From Candidatus Micrarchaeum acidiphilum ARMAN-2 (lineage in GTDB: Archaea > Micrarchaeota > Micrarchaeia > Micrarchaeales > Micrarchaeaceae): a stretch of 64,000 bases of DNA. The position numbers and the translations under genes are program-made. Location of the stretch: assembly GCA_009387755.1 (NCBI GenBank), contig GG697238.1, positions 1 through 64,000 on the forward strand. Reading direction: 5' to 3'. The notes beneath the pieces are model-generated. The model searched no databases. It was not told the origin of the DNA and worked only from the letters and a program-made list of their open reading frames with translations. Position 1 is the first letter of the stretch; each line of letters starts with the position of its first letter. Below, one piece after another: positions 43,707 to 52,807 of the stretch.

Positions 43707-44345
43707 ATGCAGATCATATCAAAAATCGCAATTGCCACCCTAATAATCATAATAATATTCGTAGTTGCGTACCTAATTTTTGTGCACTATTCGGCACCGA
43801 AGGTCAACGAAGCCTATGCCGAAGCGGTTGTAGTCAAGGACCTTAAGTCGATAAGCCCGACCGCGGTTATAAACATAGTAAACGTATCGCCATCTTCCAC
43901 AACAAACAACAGTTGGAACATAACCGTGAGCATAGTCTACAATCCTACAAGCCCGTGCCCGTCGCTTTCAATAGCGAGCTACAACTATCCAAAATTCAAT
44001 CTCGGATATGTATCAGAAAACAATTATACAAGGGGATGCAAGATATACGGCAGTGCAAACAGCTCGGCATACGCGATAAATTCACCGTATGTCGCAATAG
44101 TCAGGTCATACGATCAGAACAATGCAACGATAGATTCATACGTGCTGAGAAACGGGTTCAACAACACGGTTGTACACGCATATTTCTTCGGCACCTTGTA
44201 TCAAAATGCTACTTTAAACACAACTGCCAGCATGTCCGATGTCTGGCTTATAAACTACAGCTCTACAATAACCAAGGACAGGCTCTACGTCGTTTCATTC
44301 CACAACGGCACAATAGCGAAAACCGTTTACGCAAACGAATCGTAA
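43707..44345 (+). CDS. Secreted/N-terminally anchored protein
   Basis: 212 residues. A single N-terminal membrane helix (about 5-28) is followed by a beta-rich ectodomain with about ten Asn-x-Ser/Thr sites and two Cys. It lies alone between the HIT and ftsZ genes. Function unknown. Confidence 0.6.
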   Translation: MQIISKIAIATLIIIIIFVVAYLIFVHYSAPKVNEAYAEAVVVKDLKSISPTAVINIVNVSPSSTTNNSWNITVSIVYNPTSPCPSLSIASYNYPKFNLGYVSENNYTRGCKIYGSANSSAYAINSPYVAIVRSYDQNNATIDSYVLRNGFNNTVVHAYFFGTLYQNATLNTTASMSDVWLINYSSTITKDRLYVVSFHNGTIAKTVYANES

Positions 44346-44473
44346 GCCAAAAATCCAGCGTTCCTTATATTTAAATAAACTTAAATATACTGCGGTAAAA
44401 TAATTTGCTTTCAGTAAAAGTTCCTCAGAGCCTAGAAAACGGAACTACGATAAACACGAATTAAAACGTAAAG

Positions 44474-44481
44474 TTTTTAAA
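44474..44481 (+). promoter_or_regulatory. TATA-like element for ftsZ
   Basis: TTTTTAAA lies about 25 nt before a possible TTG start (44501) and 38-45 nt before the ATG at 44519. Either start is compatible with it. Confidence 0.45.
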
Positions 44482-44518
44482 GGTTGTTTGATAAAATTTC
44501 TTGACCAAAGGCGATGGT

Positions 44519-45586
44519 ATGAGCGACCTAATGAACAACCTTTTTAGTAGCGGTGCGAATGAAAAATCTCAGGGCGATGAGAATCTCGGATCTACACAGA
44601 TAAAGATAATAACGGCAGGTTTCGGCGGCGCTGGAAACAACATAGTAAACAGGCTAGTTAAGGCCGGCGTGAAGGGCACAGAGTTTGTTGCGTTCAACAC
44701 CGATTACCAGCACTTCAAGATAATAGACGACCGAATAAACAAAATACTTATAGGCAAGAGCCTGACGAGAGGCCTGGGTGCCGGAGGAGACCCGATTGTC
44801 GGCGCAAAAGCAGCAGAAGTCGACAGGCAGCTTATAGAAAAGGCGTTCGAAGGATCGCAGCTGGTATTCCTGTGCGCAGGAATGGGTGGCGGAACAGGAA
44901 CGGGATCCATAAAGATAGCGGCCCAGGTAGCCAAAGAGCAGGGTGCCATCGTAGTGTCGATGGTTACTTATCCATTCGACCTGGAAAGGATAAGGAAGGT
45001 AAAGGCCGAGGAGGGCATACAGGAGCTTAGGAAATACAGCGACAGCGTCATAATACTAGACAACAACCGCTTGGTAAAGCTGGTTCCAAACCTGCCTATG
45101 AACGACGCCTTCGCACTTGCAGACGAAGTCCTTGCAAAGGCAATCGGCGGCCTGGTATGGACCATAACACAGCCAAGCCTGATAAACATAGACTTCGCTG
45201 ACGTGAGGGCGATAATGGGCGGAGGAGATGTAGGCTTCATAGCGGTCGGAAACGGAAAGGGCACTGACAAGGTCGGAATAGCCGCAGAATCAGTGCTCAA
45301 GAACAAACTGCTTGACGTAGACTTTGAAGGTGCAAAGGGCGCACTCATACACATATCAGGAGGTGCATCTCTGTCCATAGGCGACGCCATAAAGGCAGGA
45401 GAGATAATAACCGATCGCATGGACCCGAAAGCCAACATAAAATGGGGTGCAAGGCTAATACCCGGGTACGAAGATCAGATAGAGATAGTGGCGATAGTCA
45501 CTGGAGTAAAGGGGTCCAGCATAGTGGGACACCTGGCTGAGAAAAAGAGGGAAACGCCATACTCAGACATTGAGATGATAGGCTAG
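44519..45586 (+). CDS. ftsZ: Cell-division GTPase FtsZ, first copy
   Basis: 355 residues from ATG 44519; TTG 44501 would add six. The tubulin-type GTP signature GGGTGTGS is near 120, the FGGAGNN loop near 40, and the catalytic T7 region INIDFADVR near 220. The C-terminus is short, ending in YSDIEMIG, which may be the SepF-binding tail. It polymerises into the division ring. The second ftsZ follows 11 nt downstream, and sepF is about 3.5 kb away. Confidence 0.95.
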   Translation: MSDLMNNLFSSGANEKSQGDENLGSTQIKIITAGFGGAGNNIVNRLVKAGVKGTEFVAFNTDYQHFKIIDDRINKILIGKSLTRGLGAGGDPIVGAKAAEVDRQLIEKAFEGSQLVFLCAGMGGGTGTGSIKIAAQVAKEQGAIVVSMVTYPFDLERIRKVKAEEGIQELRKYSDSVIILDNNRLVKLVPNLPMNDAFALADEVLAKAIGGLVWTITQPSLINIDFADVRAIMGGGDVGFIAVGNGKGTDKVGIAAESVLKNKLLDVDFEGAKGALIHISGGASLSIGDAIKAGEIITDRMDPKANIKWGARLIPGYEDQIEIVAIVTGVKGSSIVGHLAEKKRETPYSDIEMIG

Positions 45587-45597
45587 CCGGTGATGAC

Positions 45598-46626
45598 ATG
45601 ACAATCAACACAAACGAAGACGACATGTTCACCCCGCGCATGGCTGTAGTAGGTGTAGGGGGCCAGGGCAGCAATCTGATCAACAGGCTCTACAACTACG
45701 GCATAAAAAGCGCTGCCACTGTTGCCATAAACACCGACATAAAGCATCTCAACATGATAAACGCCGATAAGAAACTGCTAATAGGGAAGGAGATAACCCA
45801 CGGCCTGGGCGCCGGGGGATTCCCCGAGCTTGCGGCAAAATGTGCGGACACAAGCAAGGACATGATAATGGACGCGATACGCGGCTACGACATGATATTC
45901 CTTGCTGCAGGTATGGGCGGCGGCACCGGCGGCGGTGCAGGACCGGTAGTTGCCAGGATGGCCAAAGAGCAGGGTTCGCTTGTCGTTGCGTTCGTAACCT
46001 ACCCATTTTCCCTTGAAGGAAGCAGGAAGCAGAAAGCCGACTGGTCATTGGAGCAGCTTAGAAAGAACGCAGACACAACCATAGTGGTAGAAAATGACCG
46101 CCTTCTCAGCTACGCACCAAATCTTCCAATAGAAAAGGCCTTCGAGCTAATTGACAACATAACCTCAAATGCTGTAAAAGGAATAACAGACACCGTAACT
46201 CTGCCAAGTCTTATAAATCTGGATTTCGCAGACGTGAGGACCGTGCTGCAAGGCGGAGGCACAGCCGTAATAAACATAGGCTTCGGTTCCGGAAACGACA
46301 AGGTCGAGCGCGTAATACGCTCAACGATAACGCATCCGCTGCTGAATGTGAATACGGAAAATGCGCATAGCGCGCTAATTCATGTATCTGGGGGCTCGTC
46401 CCTAACCATAGAAGAGGCAACTAAAATCGGCGAAGGCGTAACAGACGGCCTGGATCCGAAGGCCAACGTCATATTCGGGGCAAGGCTGTCTCCGGAGATG
46501 AAGGATCAGGTGCGCGTCATGTCGATAGTCACCGGAGTGACGCCAAGACTTGGTGAAGGGGTCGTGACAAGCCAAACGGCTGAATACAACCGCGACTTCA
46601 TGGAAGGCATAGATAGGATATACTGA
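45598..46626 (+). CDS. ftsZ: Cell-division GTPase FtsZ, second copy
   Basis: 342 residues. GGGTGGGA near 110, GGQGSNL near 22 and INLDFADVR near 208 show a full FtsZ core. It is a clear paralog, not a recent duplicate, of the gene before it, and is co-transcribed. Many archaea carry two FtsZ proteins with separate jobs in ring assembly and constriction; which type each copy is cannot be settled by eye. Confidence 0.95.
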   Translation: MTINTNEDDMFTPRMAVVGVGGQGSNLINRLYNYGIKSAATVAINTDIKHLNMINADKKLLIGKEITHGLGAGGFPELAAKCADTSKDMIMDAIRGYDMIFLAAGMGGGTGGGAGPVVARMAKEQGSLVVAFVTYPFSLEGSRKQKADWSLEQLRKNADTTIVVENDRLLSYAPNLPIEKAFELIDNITSNAVKGITDTVTLPSLINLDFADVRTVLQGGGTAVINIGFGSGNDKVERVIRSTITHPLLNVNTENAHSALIHVSGGSSLTIEEATKIGEGVTDGLDPKANVIFGARLSPEMKDQVRVMSIVTGVTPRLGEGVVTSQTAEYNRDFMEGIDRIY

Positions 46627-46686
46627 TATCCTGCCTCTGCTGCCTACGCAGACCTAAATGCCGAATGCCAATGCTGTAAAACAAAC

Positions 46687-46695
46687 TATATATAA
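46687..46695 (+). promoter_or_regulatory. TATA-like element for the aIF5A gene cluster
   Basis: TATATATAA lies 44-52 nt before the ATG at 46739 and is the likely promoter for aIF5A, eS24, eS31, the CPBP protease and the TrmJ-like gene, which follow with gaps of at most 15 nt or overlaps. Confidence 0.5.
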
Positions 46696-46738
46696 CTTTT
46701 CTATCTAACTTATATGTCAAATTTCTTATGGTTTTAAA

Positions 46739-47146
46739 ATGGCAGATGGAGAAATATTAAAGGCATCTATGAAAGAGGTCAAGGTTGGCAGGTACATACT
46801 GATAGACGACGTGCCCTGCAAAGTGGTAGACATAGAGACCAGCTCGCCTGGAAAGCATGGCTCTGCAAAGATGCGTGTTACTGCAATAGGTATATTCGGT
46901 GGCGAAAAGAAAACACTGCTAAAGCCAAGCGACGGCGATGCGGAGATTCCCGTAATAAAGAAGAAAAAGGTGCAGGTGGTATCAGTTACCGGGTCAAACG
47001 CCCAGTTAATGGATCCGGAGACATACGAGGTATACGATCTTCCAATACCTGCAGAGCTTTCTGGAAAAGTAAAAGACGGCATGGAAGTAGAAATACTGGA
47101 GGCCATGGGAAGAAAGGCCATATCTAGGGTAACAACCGGTGAATAA
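46739..47146 (+). CDS. eif5a: Translation factor aIF5A
   Basis: 135 residues. The SH3-like N-domain carries the hypusination loop SPGKHGSAK near 37-45 (modified Lys about 40), followed by an OB-fold C-domain. It relieves ribosome stalling. eS24 follows 2 nt downstream. Confidence 0.95.
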   Translation: MADGEILKASMKEVKVGRYILIDDVPCKVVDIETSSPGKHGSAKMRVTAIGIFGGEKKTLLKPSDGDAEIPVIKKKKVQVVSVTGSNAQLMDPETYEVYDLPIPAELSGKVKDGMEVEILEAMGRKAISRVTTGE

Positions 47147-47148
47147 TA

Positions 47149-47508
47149 ATGGACATAAAAATACTAAGCGACAAGGAGAACAAGGTCTTCCAGATGCGGG
47201 AAATATCCGCGCTGGTAAATTCTGAAAGCGCCACCCCGTCAAAAGAGGAGATAAAGAAGGAGGTATGTAAGAAACTAAACCTTCACCCGGACACTACCAT
47301 AGTTGTGTCGGTTGAGCAGAAGTATGGTGTAATGCAAAGCACATGCGTGCTGCACTCCTACAAGGACGCCGAGATGCTTAAGAAATTCGAGCCAGAATAT
47401 CTGGTCAAAAGGCAGCAGAAAGAATCCAAAGGTGCTAAGGGCGCAGCCGAGGAAAAAGGCAGCGAAGAAGGCGAAGCCAAAAAGGATGAGGCTGAAAGCA
47501 AAAGTTAA
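47149..47508 (+). CDS. rps24e: Small-subunit ribosomal protein eS24
   Basis: 119 residues. [11 protein letters not shown] near 30, the [17 protein letters not shown] strand-helix near 63, and EPEYLVKR near 86 fit eS24. A 30-residue Lys/Glu/Gly/Ala tail extends beyond the fold. Confidence 0.92.
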   Translation: MDIKILSDKENKVFQMREISALVNSESATPSKEEIKKEVCKKLNLHPDTTIVVSVEQKYGVMQSTCVLHSYKDAEMLKKFEPEYLVKRQQKESKGAKGAAEEKGSEEGEAKKDEAESKS

Positions 47509-47522
47509 TGAAGTGGATCTAC

Positions 47523-47693
47523 ATGGCAGAGAAAAAGGATGCTAAAAAGTCGTTTAAACCATACAAGCCAGGCAAAATGTGCCCCAAGTGCAATTCCAGG
47601 ATGGCCGAGCACAGCGACAGGTTTTCATGCGGCAAGTGCGGCTACTCTGAATTTAAAACGCAGCACAAGGAAAATTCTGATGGAAAACATTAG
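47523..47693 (+). CDS. rps27ae: Small-subunit ribosomal protein eS31 (S27ae)
   Basis: 56 residues from ATG 47523; an ATG at 47508, overlapping the eS24 stop, would add five residues. The zinc ribbon CPKC...CGKC with the conserved HSDRFSC segment is diagnostic. Its end overlaps the next gene by 14 nt. Confidence 0.92.
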   Translation: MAEKKDAKKSFKPYKPGKMCPKCNSRMAEHSDRFSCGKCGYSEFKTQHKENSDGKH

Positions 47694-48321
47694 AGCAAGA
47701 AAACAGAGCAAAACAAAAGCCGAAACACGCAAAGAAATAATTTATCTGCTGCTCATAGTCGATTTGTTTGTTACGTTGACCGTAACATATTTCGGGCTTT
47801 TCGGATACATAGGTAAAAACACCGCAACCTACATAGGAGACATCGGCCTTTCCTTTTTCTTCTCGTTGATTGTGTTTTCCTACCTTGCTGCCAAGGGCAA
47901 TTCCACCAGCAAGACCATAGAAGGACTGGGTCTCGGCAAGCTTACAAGAGCCGGCGTGGTCTACGGTTTTATGATATTCCTTGTAATGGCAGCCATAGAG
48001 GCGCTGCTGACGTTTCTGCATGCTAACGCCTCTGGCATTCAAGCTGCCCCTGCATACTACCTTTTCTTCATAGCAATAATAGCCCCGATAAACGAGGAGA
48101 TATTATTCAGGGGCTTTCTAGTTCCGAGGATAGGCATACTGGCAAGCGCCCTGATATTCGCCATACCTCACCTTATCATATACTATTCGGTCTACGAGCT
48201 GGCATTCGCGTTCGCATTTGGCTTACTGGCGGGCTACGTATTCAAGAAATCGGGCTCTCTTTACTCAACCATAATAGCGCACATGATGGTAAACGTTCTT
48301 GCTGTTCTGCTGCTTATTTAA
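47680..48321 (+). CDS. CPBP-family intramembrane protease (CAAX/Rce1-like)
   Basis: 213 residues with about seven membrane helices. The catalytic signature EEILFRG (Glu pair) near 136, the His in IPHLI near 163, and the H-x3-N in IIAHMMVN near 200 are all in place. Such enzymes cleave peptides inside the membrane; the substrate is unknown, and prenyl-protein processing should not be assumed. It starts inside the end of the eS31 gene. Confidence 0.9.
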   Translation: MENIRARKQSKTKAETRKEIIYLLLIVDLFVTLTVTYFGLFGYIGKNTATYIGDIGLSFFFSLIVFSYLAAKGNSTSKTIEGLGLGKLTRAGVVYGFMIFLVMAAIEALLTFLHANASGIQAAPAYYLFFIAIIAPINEEILFRGFLVPRIGILASALIFAIPHLIIYYSVYELAFAFAFGLLAGYVFKKSGSLYSTIIAHMMVNVLAVLLLI

Positions 48322-48335
48322 ATACGGTGTTTAGC

Positions 48336-49040
48336 ATGATAAAAAACATAAAGGTTGCATTCGTTGAGCCAAGATACCAGATAAACCTGGGTTACGAGGC
48401 AAGGGTCCTGAAGAACTTTGAAATACGGAAAATGTACCTTGTGAACCCGAAGTGCAAGTTCAACGGCAAGAACGCGATAAAATACTCAAAGCACGCCCAC
48501 GATCTTATCGAGAATGCGGCGATACTAAAAGATTTAAATGGCGTGACAAGGAATTCTTTCGTCGTCGGCACTACGGCATTGTGGCGCAAATCTAGAAAAT
48601 ATTTCGACAACGTAATGACGCTTCCCGAATTCGAAGAATATATACGCGGCAAAAGCATAGAGAACATGACCCTGCTCATAGGGCGTGATAATACCGGCCT
48701 TAACTCCGAAGAGCTCTTCCAGTGCAATTCCATCGTTTTCATACCCACAAGTCAAAGATATCCAACGTTGAACATATCCCATGCGCTTGCAATACTGCTG
48801 TACGCGCTCACAGCACAGAAGCCTTCATCGTGGCCGCAGGAAATTGGCGAGCTCTATGCCGACAGCTCGGATTTGCGCATGATAAAATCGCTTTTTGGAG
48901 CAAGCGTAGACTCAAACCCATACATACGAAAAAAGGAGACAGTCAAAAAGGCATTTGAAAATATGCTGGTACGCGCAAACCCTACGAAAAAGGAGATAAA
49001 TGCGCTTACCGCAGCATTTTCAAAAAAATATAAGGCCTAG
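48336..49040 (+). CDS. trmJ: TrmJ-like SPOUT RNA 2'-O-methyltransferase
   Basis: 234 residues from ATG 48336 (GTG 48327 possible). VEPRYQINLGYEAR at the start, IGRDNTGLNSEEL near 110 and YPTLNISHALAILLYAL near 140 are the three SpoU/TrmJ motifs that build the SAM-binding knot. Archaeal TrmJ makes Cm32 in tRNA. The C-terminal helical extension is present. Substrate by family only. Confidence 0.85.
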   Translation: MIKNIKVAFVEPRYQINLGYEARVLKNFEIRKMYLVNPKCKFNGKNAIKYSKHAHDLIENAAILKDLNGVTRNSFVVGTTALWRKSRKYFDNVMTLPEFEEYIRGKSIENMTLLIGRDNTGLNSEELFQCNSIVFIPTSQRYPTLNISHALAILLYALTAQKPSSWPQEIGELYADSSDLRMIKSLFGASVDSNPYIRKKETVKKAFENMLVRANPTKKEINALTAAFSKKYKA

Positions 49041-49041
49041 T

Positions 49042-49425
49042 TCAGCTCTGCGCCTGGTCTGGCCTTTTCCTGTTCTTTATTATCTTTACCTTTGCGGGTG
49101 TTATTATGAGCTTGTTGTTGTCTATCGCAGCTATGTCTCCGTTCATCTTTGTGACGAATTCCTTTATGGAGTCTATTATTTTCTTAGTCGTGTTTTCCCT
49201 GTTCTTCATCTCGGAAGTATTGAGCAGTATTATGTTTTTCTTATTGAGTTCGGCTTCTATAACTGCAATGTCTGATTCATCCTTAAGCGCAACCGGCTTT
49301 ATATAGAAGTCCGCAGGCTCATTAAGTACATCTACGTTCTCCATCTCCTCGGAAGTCATGTACTCCTCAACATTCATGTCCTTGGATACGCCTAATCCCT
49401 TGCCTAATTTGTCGAATAGTCCCAT
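49042..49425 (-). CDS. sepF: SepF, membrane anchor of FtsZ
   Basis: 127 residues from ATG 49425. The N-terminal MGLFDKLGKGLG can form an amphipathic membrane-targeting helix. Residues about 35-120 are the SepF core (DFYIKPVAL, NIILLN, GDIAAID, ITPAKVKI). In archaea SepF tethers FtsZ to the membrane. It lies near the ftsZ pair but on the other strand, convergent with the TrmJ-like gene across 1 nt. Confidence 0.92.
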   Translation of the reverse strand: MGLFDKLGKGLGVSKDMNVEEYMTSEEMENVDVLNEPADFYIKPVALKDESDIAVIEAELNKKNIILLNTSEMKNRENTTKKIIDSIKEFVTKMNGDIAAIDNNKLIITPAKVKIIKNRKRPDQAQS

Positions 49426-49541
49426 TTGCTCACCATGTCGCCTAAAATACATTTTATTTATCCACGTTAGCTTTTTTAATACTTTCTATATTTGTCATTT
49501 GCGTATTGTCAGTCGAATTGTTAGCGCATTTATGGGTAAGC

Positions 49542-50129
49542 TCATACAAGATCCTGCGAGTTTGATTTTAACCACTTACCAAGCTTTTCATAGTGATCGT
49601 CTTTTCTAGAATCATCTAAGTGTCTTTGCCATTCTGCATCATCCATCTCGGCAAGGGTCTTTGTTTCACCGGCAGGTACAAATATCCTTGCTACCATCCA
49701 TCCTCTTGTTGCATCTCCCCTGAGCGATTCCGATATAGAGCCTTTAAAATTTCCTGTAAAGGTCTTTATCAAATTTTTTTCTGGGTTGCAGTAAGCCAGC
49801 GCGCTCTTTACAAGCGCGTTTCTATTGGTCTCGCCAGACATGAGTTTAATCAATCCAGAATCGCCTATTGTATCTAGAACGGGCTTCATAAGCGCACCTG
49901 GAAAGCCTCTAAGTCTCTCAATATACATGCCGGAGTCCTCTACTACAAACGGCGTTTTGACAATCCCCAATAGCTGCTTTGCCTTCTCTGCCGCAACAGC
50001 CTCTACATCAAATACCTGCGGTTCTATCAGATCAGCTTTATGCTGCACTACCTCTATCTCATACCGATTAAGACGCTCGTTTGCCAATTGCACTTTTGAC
50101 GCATTTGATGTGATAAAAAATATTTTCAT
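49542..50129 (-). CDS. XTP/dITP pyrophosphatase (Ham1/RdgB family)
   Basis: 195 residues. ITSNASKV at the start, VVEDSGMYIERLRGFPGA near 62 and GWMVARIFVPAGETKTLAEM near 145 match the family. It removes deaminated purine nucleotides from the pool. The gene 24 nt upstream combines a Nudix and a glycosylase domain, so the two form a nucleotide/DNA sanitation pair. Confidence 0.93.
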   Translation of the reverse strand: MKIFFITSNASKVQLANERLNRYEIEVVQHKADLIEPQVFDVEAVAAEKAKQLLGIVKTPFVVEDSGMYIERLRGFPGALMKPVLDTIGDSGLIKLMSGETNRNALVKSALAYCNPEKNLIKTFTGNFKGSISESLRGDATRGWMVARIFVPAGETKTLAEMDDAEWQRHLDDSRKDDHYEKLGKWLKSNSQDLV

Positions 50130-50153
50130 GCATTCACCAATTAATCGATTGCT

Positions 50154-51128
50154 TCAAATCAAGTCTCTTACTATGCTGCCTAATTTCTTAAAGTCCGCCT
50201 CTATAATTGGAATTTTACTTTTTATGCGAAGTGCTGCCGAAGGATGCAGCGTTATGAAATACCTAACCCCGTCCTTTTCAACTACGGTCCCGTGCATCGA
50301 CGAGACGCCAGTCCTGCCAAGCACCGCCAGCATTGCAACATTGCCAAGAAGTACAACAAGCCCAGGTTTCACTATGTCTATCTGCTTGAAAAGAAAAGGC
50401 TTGCAGACGTCTATTTCAAAACTCGAAGGCGCCCTGTTTCTGGGCGGAAAGAACTGTACAACGCTAGTTATATACGCCTTGTCCCTGTCAAGTCCTGCCC
50501 TTTTTATCATGTCAGTAAGTAGCATTCCGCTGCGCCCTACAAAAGGCCTTAGCGTTTTATCTTCTTCACTGCCTGGTGCCTGGCCCAAAAACATGATCCT
50601 TGCATCTAGGGGCCCCTCCCCAGGCACGAATCTGCTGCTCAAGCTCCAATTTTCAAAGCGGTCAAAAAGCCTGGAATATTCAAGATTGAGGATGTCCATC
50701 TGCCTCTTAGATTCTGCATACCTGTTTGCCGAAGCTATTATATCACCACGATCTTTAGTATTCAGTTTTTCAATGGCATCTTCAGCCGTAAGCCACTCGA
50801 ATCCGGTATGCTCATAGGATATTTTTACTCCTTCCTCAGAGTCCGCCTTAGCTAAGAACATGCTTAGCTTTTTCGATATCTTTTCCCCATCCTTATAAAA
50901 CCAGTACCTGATGTCTCGCCTGAAGTACCTGTCTATTTCAACTTTCAGGTGGGTCTCTTCATAGGTTTCGCGCACCGCAGCCTCCTGCGCCTTTTCGCCC
51001 TTTTCTATATGTCCCTTTGGAAAATCAAATTTGCCATCGTTTCTCTTCAGGATAAGGAAATGTCTGACTCCTTCGCATTCTGAATAAACCACCACCCCAG
51101 CAGAGAATTCAAATTTCATTTTTGACAC
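50154..51128 (-). CDS. Fusion of Nudix hydrolase and family-4-like uracil-DNA glycosylase
   Basis: 324 residues. Residues 1-140 are a Nudix hydrolase with a near-perfect box at about 39-61 (G-x5-E-x7-RE-x2-EE), of Ap4A-hydrolase/MutT type. Residues about 155-324 are a uracil-DNA glycosylase domain: GEGP, GQAPGSEED near 182, PFVGRSG, FFPPRNRAP near 230, and HPSAAL near 298. Family-4 enzymes hold a [4Fe-4S] cluster with four Cys; only one of them (VCKPFL) remains. The Glu of GEAPG is Gln, and the Asn before the second cluster Cys is Ser. Activity of the glycosylase half is therefore uncertain. Its start overlaps the archaeosortase-like gene by 20 nt. Confidence 0.85.
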   Translation of the reverse strand: MSKMKFEFSAGVVVYSECEGVRHFLILKRNDGKFDFPKGHIEKGEKAQEAAVRETYEETHLKVEIDRYFRRDIRYWFYKDGEKISKKLSMFLAKADSEEGVKISYEHTGFEWLTAEDAIEKLNTKDRGDIIASANRYAESKRQMDILNLEYSRLFDRFENWSLSSRFVPGEGPLDARIMFLGQAPGSEEDKTLRPFVGRSGMLLTDMIKRAGLDRDKAYITSVVQFFPPRNRAPSSFEIDVCKPFLFKQIDIVKPGLVVLLGNVAMLAVLGRTGVSSMHGTVVEKDGVRYFITLHPSAALRIKSKIPIIEADFKKLGSIVRDLI

Positions 51129-52674
51129 CGAAGTTCTCTGCTACTCTGTCCGCTACGCATTCAAGCGAATTCGTACCGGTACCGCCATAACTAAAATATC
51201 CATGCATTATATTGTAAAAATCAGAGCTTACTGCGTTTTGCCAGCTAGCCTGCGCTTTTGAACACGTTGCACTTTCTGACTTTAGAGTAAAAAGCTCGTA
51301 GTTAAGGGTAACATACCTGCCGGAAACGTTCATCGGGGCAGAAAAATATGAAACGTAGAATGTCCTATTTAGCGATTCGACCTTGGCGTAAGTTACACTT
51401 ATCCCGTTGTTTAGCAAATCTGACTTTTCCGCATAAACCTTTGAAAATGCTCCAACTGTCCTGCCCGGAAACGGAGCATTCTCGTAACTTACCAATGCAA
51501 AGATGCTGTCGTTTCCGTGGTAGGTGCTATTCGTAAGGCTGAAAGTGCCTACACCACCAGAAAAATTAAGCCCGGTAATGTTCATCCTTGAAGGTTCTAA
51601 AGATGCGATATAACTCAGATACACCGAATAATTCCCAACAGTATTGCTCGAATAACTGAAGTACGAGGGCGATACGCTAAGGTTTGAGCCTTCCTGCACG
51701 GATAGCAGCAAGGCCACCACAGCCAGCCCAATCACGATAGTACCTGCAAGCGCTGCAAACCGCCTTTCATCCACCGCGAGGTTTAACTTCATCAATCCCT
51801 TTGCTTTCACACGGGGTACGCTCAATCCGAACTTTTGAGAGAGCAGTATCATTACCACTATATCTATGTCAAATAATATCTCACCCACGAAAAGATGCAA
51901 TGTGGCAACTGCAGAGTTTATTCCAACATAAGCCCAGACAAGACCTATGCCCACCATCCTTAATATGTTGAGCAGCAGCATGAGCAGGACCCCAGCAAGT
52001 ATCCAATATGCCTTGTCCTTAAATCTGCCCTTATACAGATAAGCGACCGGAGCCAAAAACATTATCATCGCAGCAAAAATGCCAATGTCTGCGCACGTTG
52101 AAGCAATTGATATCGAAGAGCTTGTTGCGGTTGTTATGACCAGACCAGTTTTCGCTATGTGCATTCCGAGGCCCTTGAACAGGAAGAAGACCAAATAGGC
52201 ATTGAAATCCGCAAATGCATTCGACAGGTTCAGGACCGGCATCAACACGATAGGAGAAGCAAAGATCAGGTATACGGGAAGAAAAACCATTTTCTTAAGC
52301 CCGTCCTTTCCAAAAAGCAGTATGATAAACGACAGCACCGCAATCGGAAGCAGTAGCAAATCTATCCTGAATGTCAGGAACACGAAAGATAGGTAAACCC
52401 TAAGGTACATTTCAAGCAGTACATAAACAATGAACAACGCAATGGCAACGGCTGCGTTCTTCCTGAAGTTTGCGCGGTCAAGCCTGATATCCTTCTTTGC
52501 AGAAAAAAGTATAGCTAGGAAGAACATCAGCAATACAACTACAATATAGGATGCCGAATCCGTGTCGGATATGACAAATCTTGTTATCGCAAGGGATTCA
52601 AATACTGCTATAAAAAATGCAAAAAGCAATATCAGGATTCCAACAAGTTTTGTTCTGTTGCCCCTAGCCATCAA
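51109..52674 (-). CDS. Archaeosortase/exosortase-like membrane transpeptidase with ectodomain
   Basis: 521 residues. About nine membrane helices fill residues 1-320. The three residues expected of exo/archaeosortases are in order: Cys in IASTCADIG near 193, Arg in NILRMVG near 240, and His in TLHLFVGE near 262. After a last helix (about 308-325) comes an exported domain of about 195 residues rich in Asn-x-Ser/Thr sites with two Cys, as in EpsI-fused exosortases. Such enzymes cut and re-attach surface proteins at a C-terminal sorting signal. No obvious substrate is in the window. Confidence 0.8.
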   Translation of the reverse strand: MMARGNRTKLVGILILLFAFFIAVFESLAITRFVISDTDSASYIVVVLLMFFLAILFSAKKDIRLDRANFRKNAAVAIALFIVYVLLEMYLRVYLSFVFLTFRIDLLLLPIAVLSFIILLFGKDGLKKMVFLPVYLIFASPIVLMPVLNLSNAFADFNAYLVFFLFKGLGMHIAKTGLVITTATSSSISIASTCADIGIFAAMIMFLAPVAYLYKGRFKDKAYWILAGVLLMLLLNILRMVGIGLVWAYVGINSAVATLHLFVGEILFDIDIVVMILLSQKFGLSVPRVKAKGLMKLNLAVDERRFAALAGTIVIGLAVVALLLSVQEGSNLSVSPSYFSYSSNTVGNYSVYLSYIASLEPSRMNITGLNFSGGVGTFSLTNSTYHGNDSIFALVSYENAPFPGRTVGAFSKVYAEKSDLLNNGISVTYAKVESLNRTFYVSYFSAPMNVSGRYVTLNYELFTLKSESATCSKAQASWQNAVSSDFYNIMHGYFSYGGTGTNSLECVADRVAENFGVKNEI

Positions 52675-52763
52675 ATTCCCCGCATGTCCTCAGCCGAAAT
52701 GGGCGTCATCATTTTTCAGTAGTTACTCTTCTCTTCATCGGACGCTGAATATTCAAAATTAAA

Positions 52764-52773
52764 GTATAAAAGG
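52764..52773 (+). promoter_or_regulatory. TATA-like element for the archease gene
   Basis: GTATAAAAGG lies 35-44 nt before the ATG at 52808; a second A/T run (AAATATAAATAAAA) lies closer. Confidence 0.45.
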
Positions 52774-52807
52774 CATACAGATAAATATAAATAAAAACGG
52801 CGACGCC

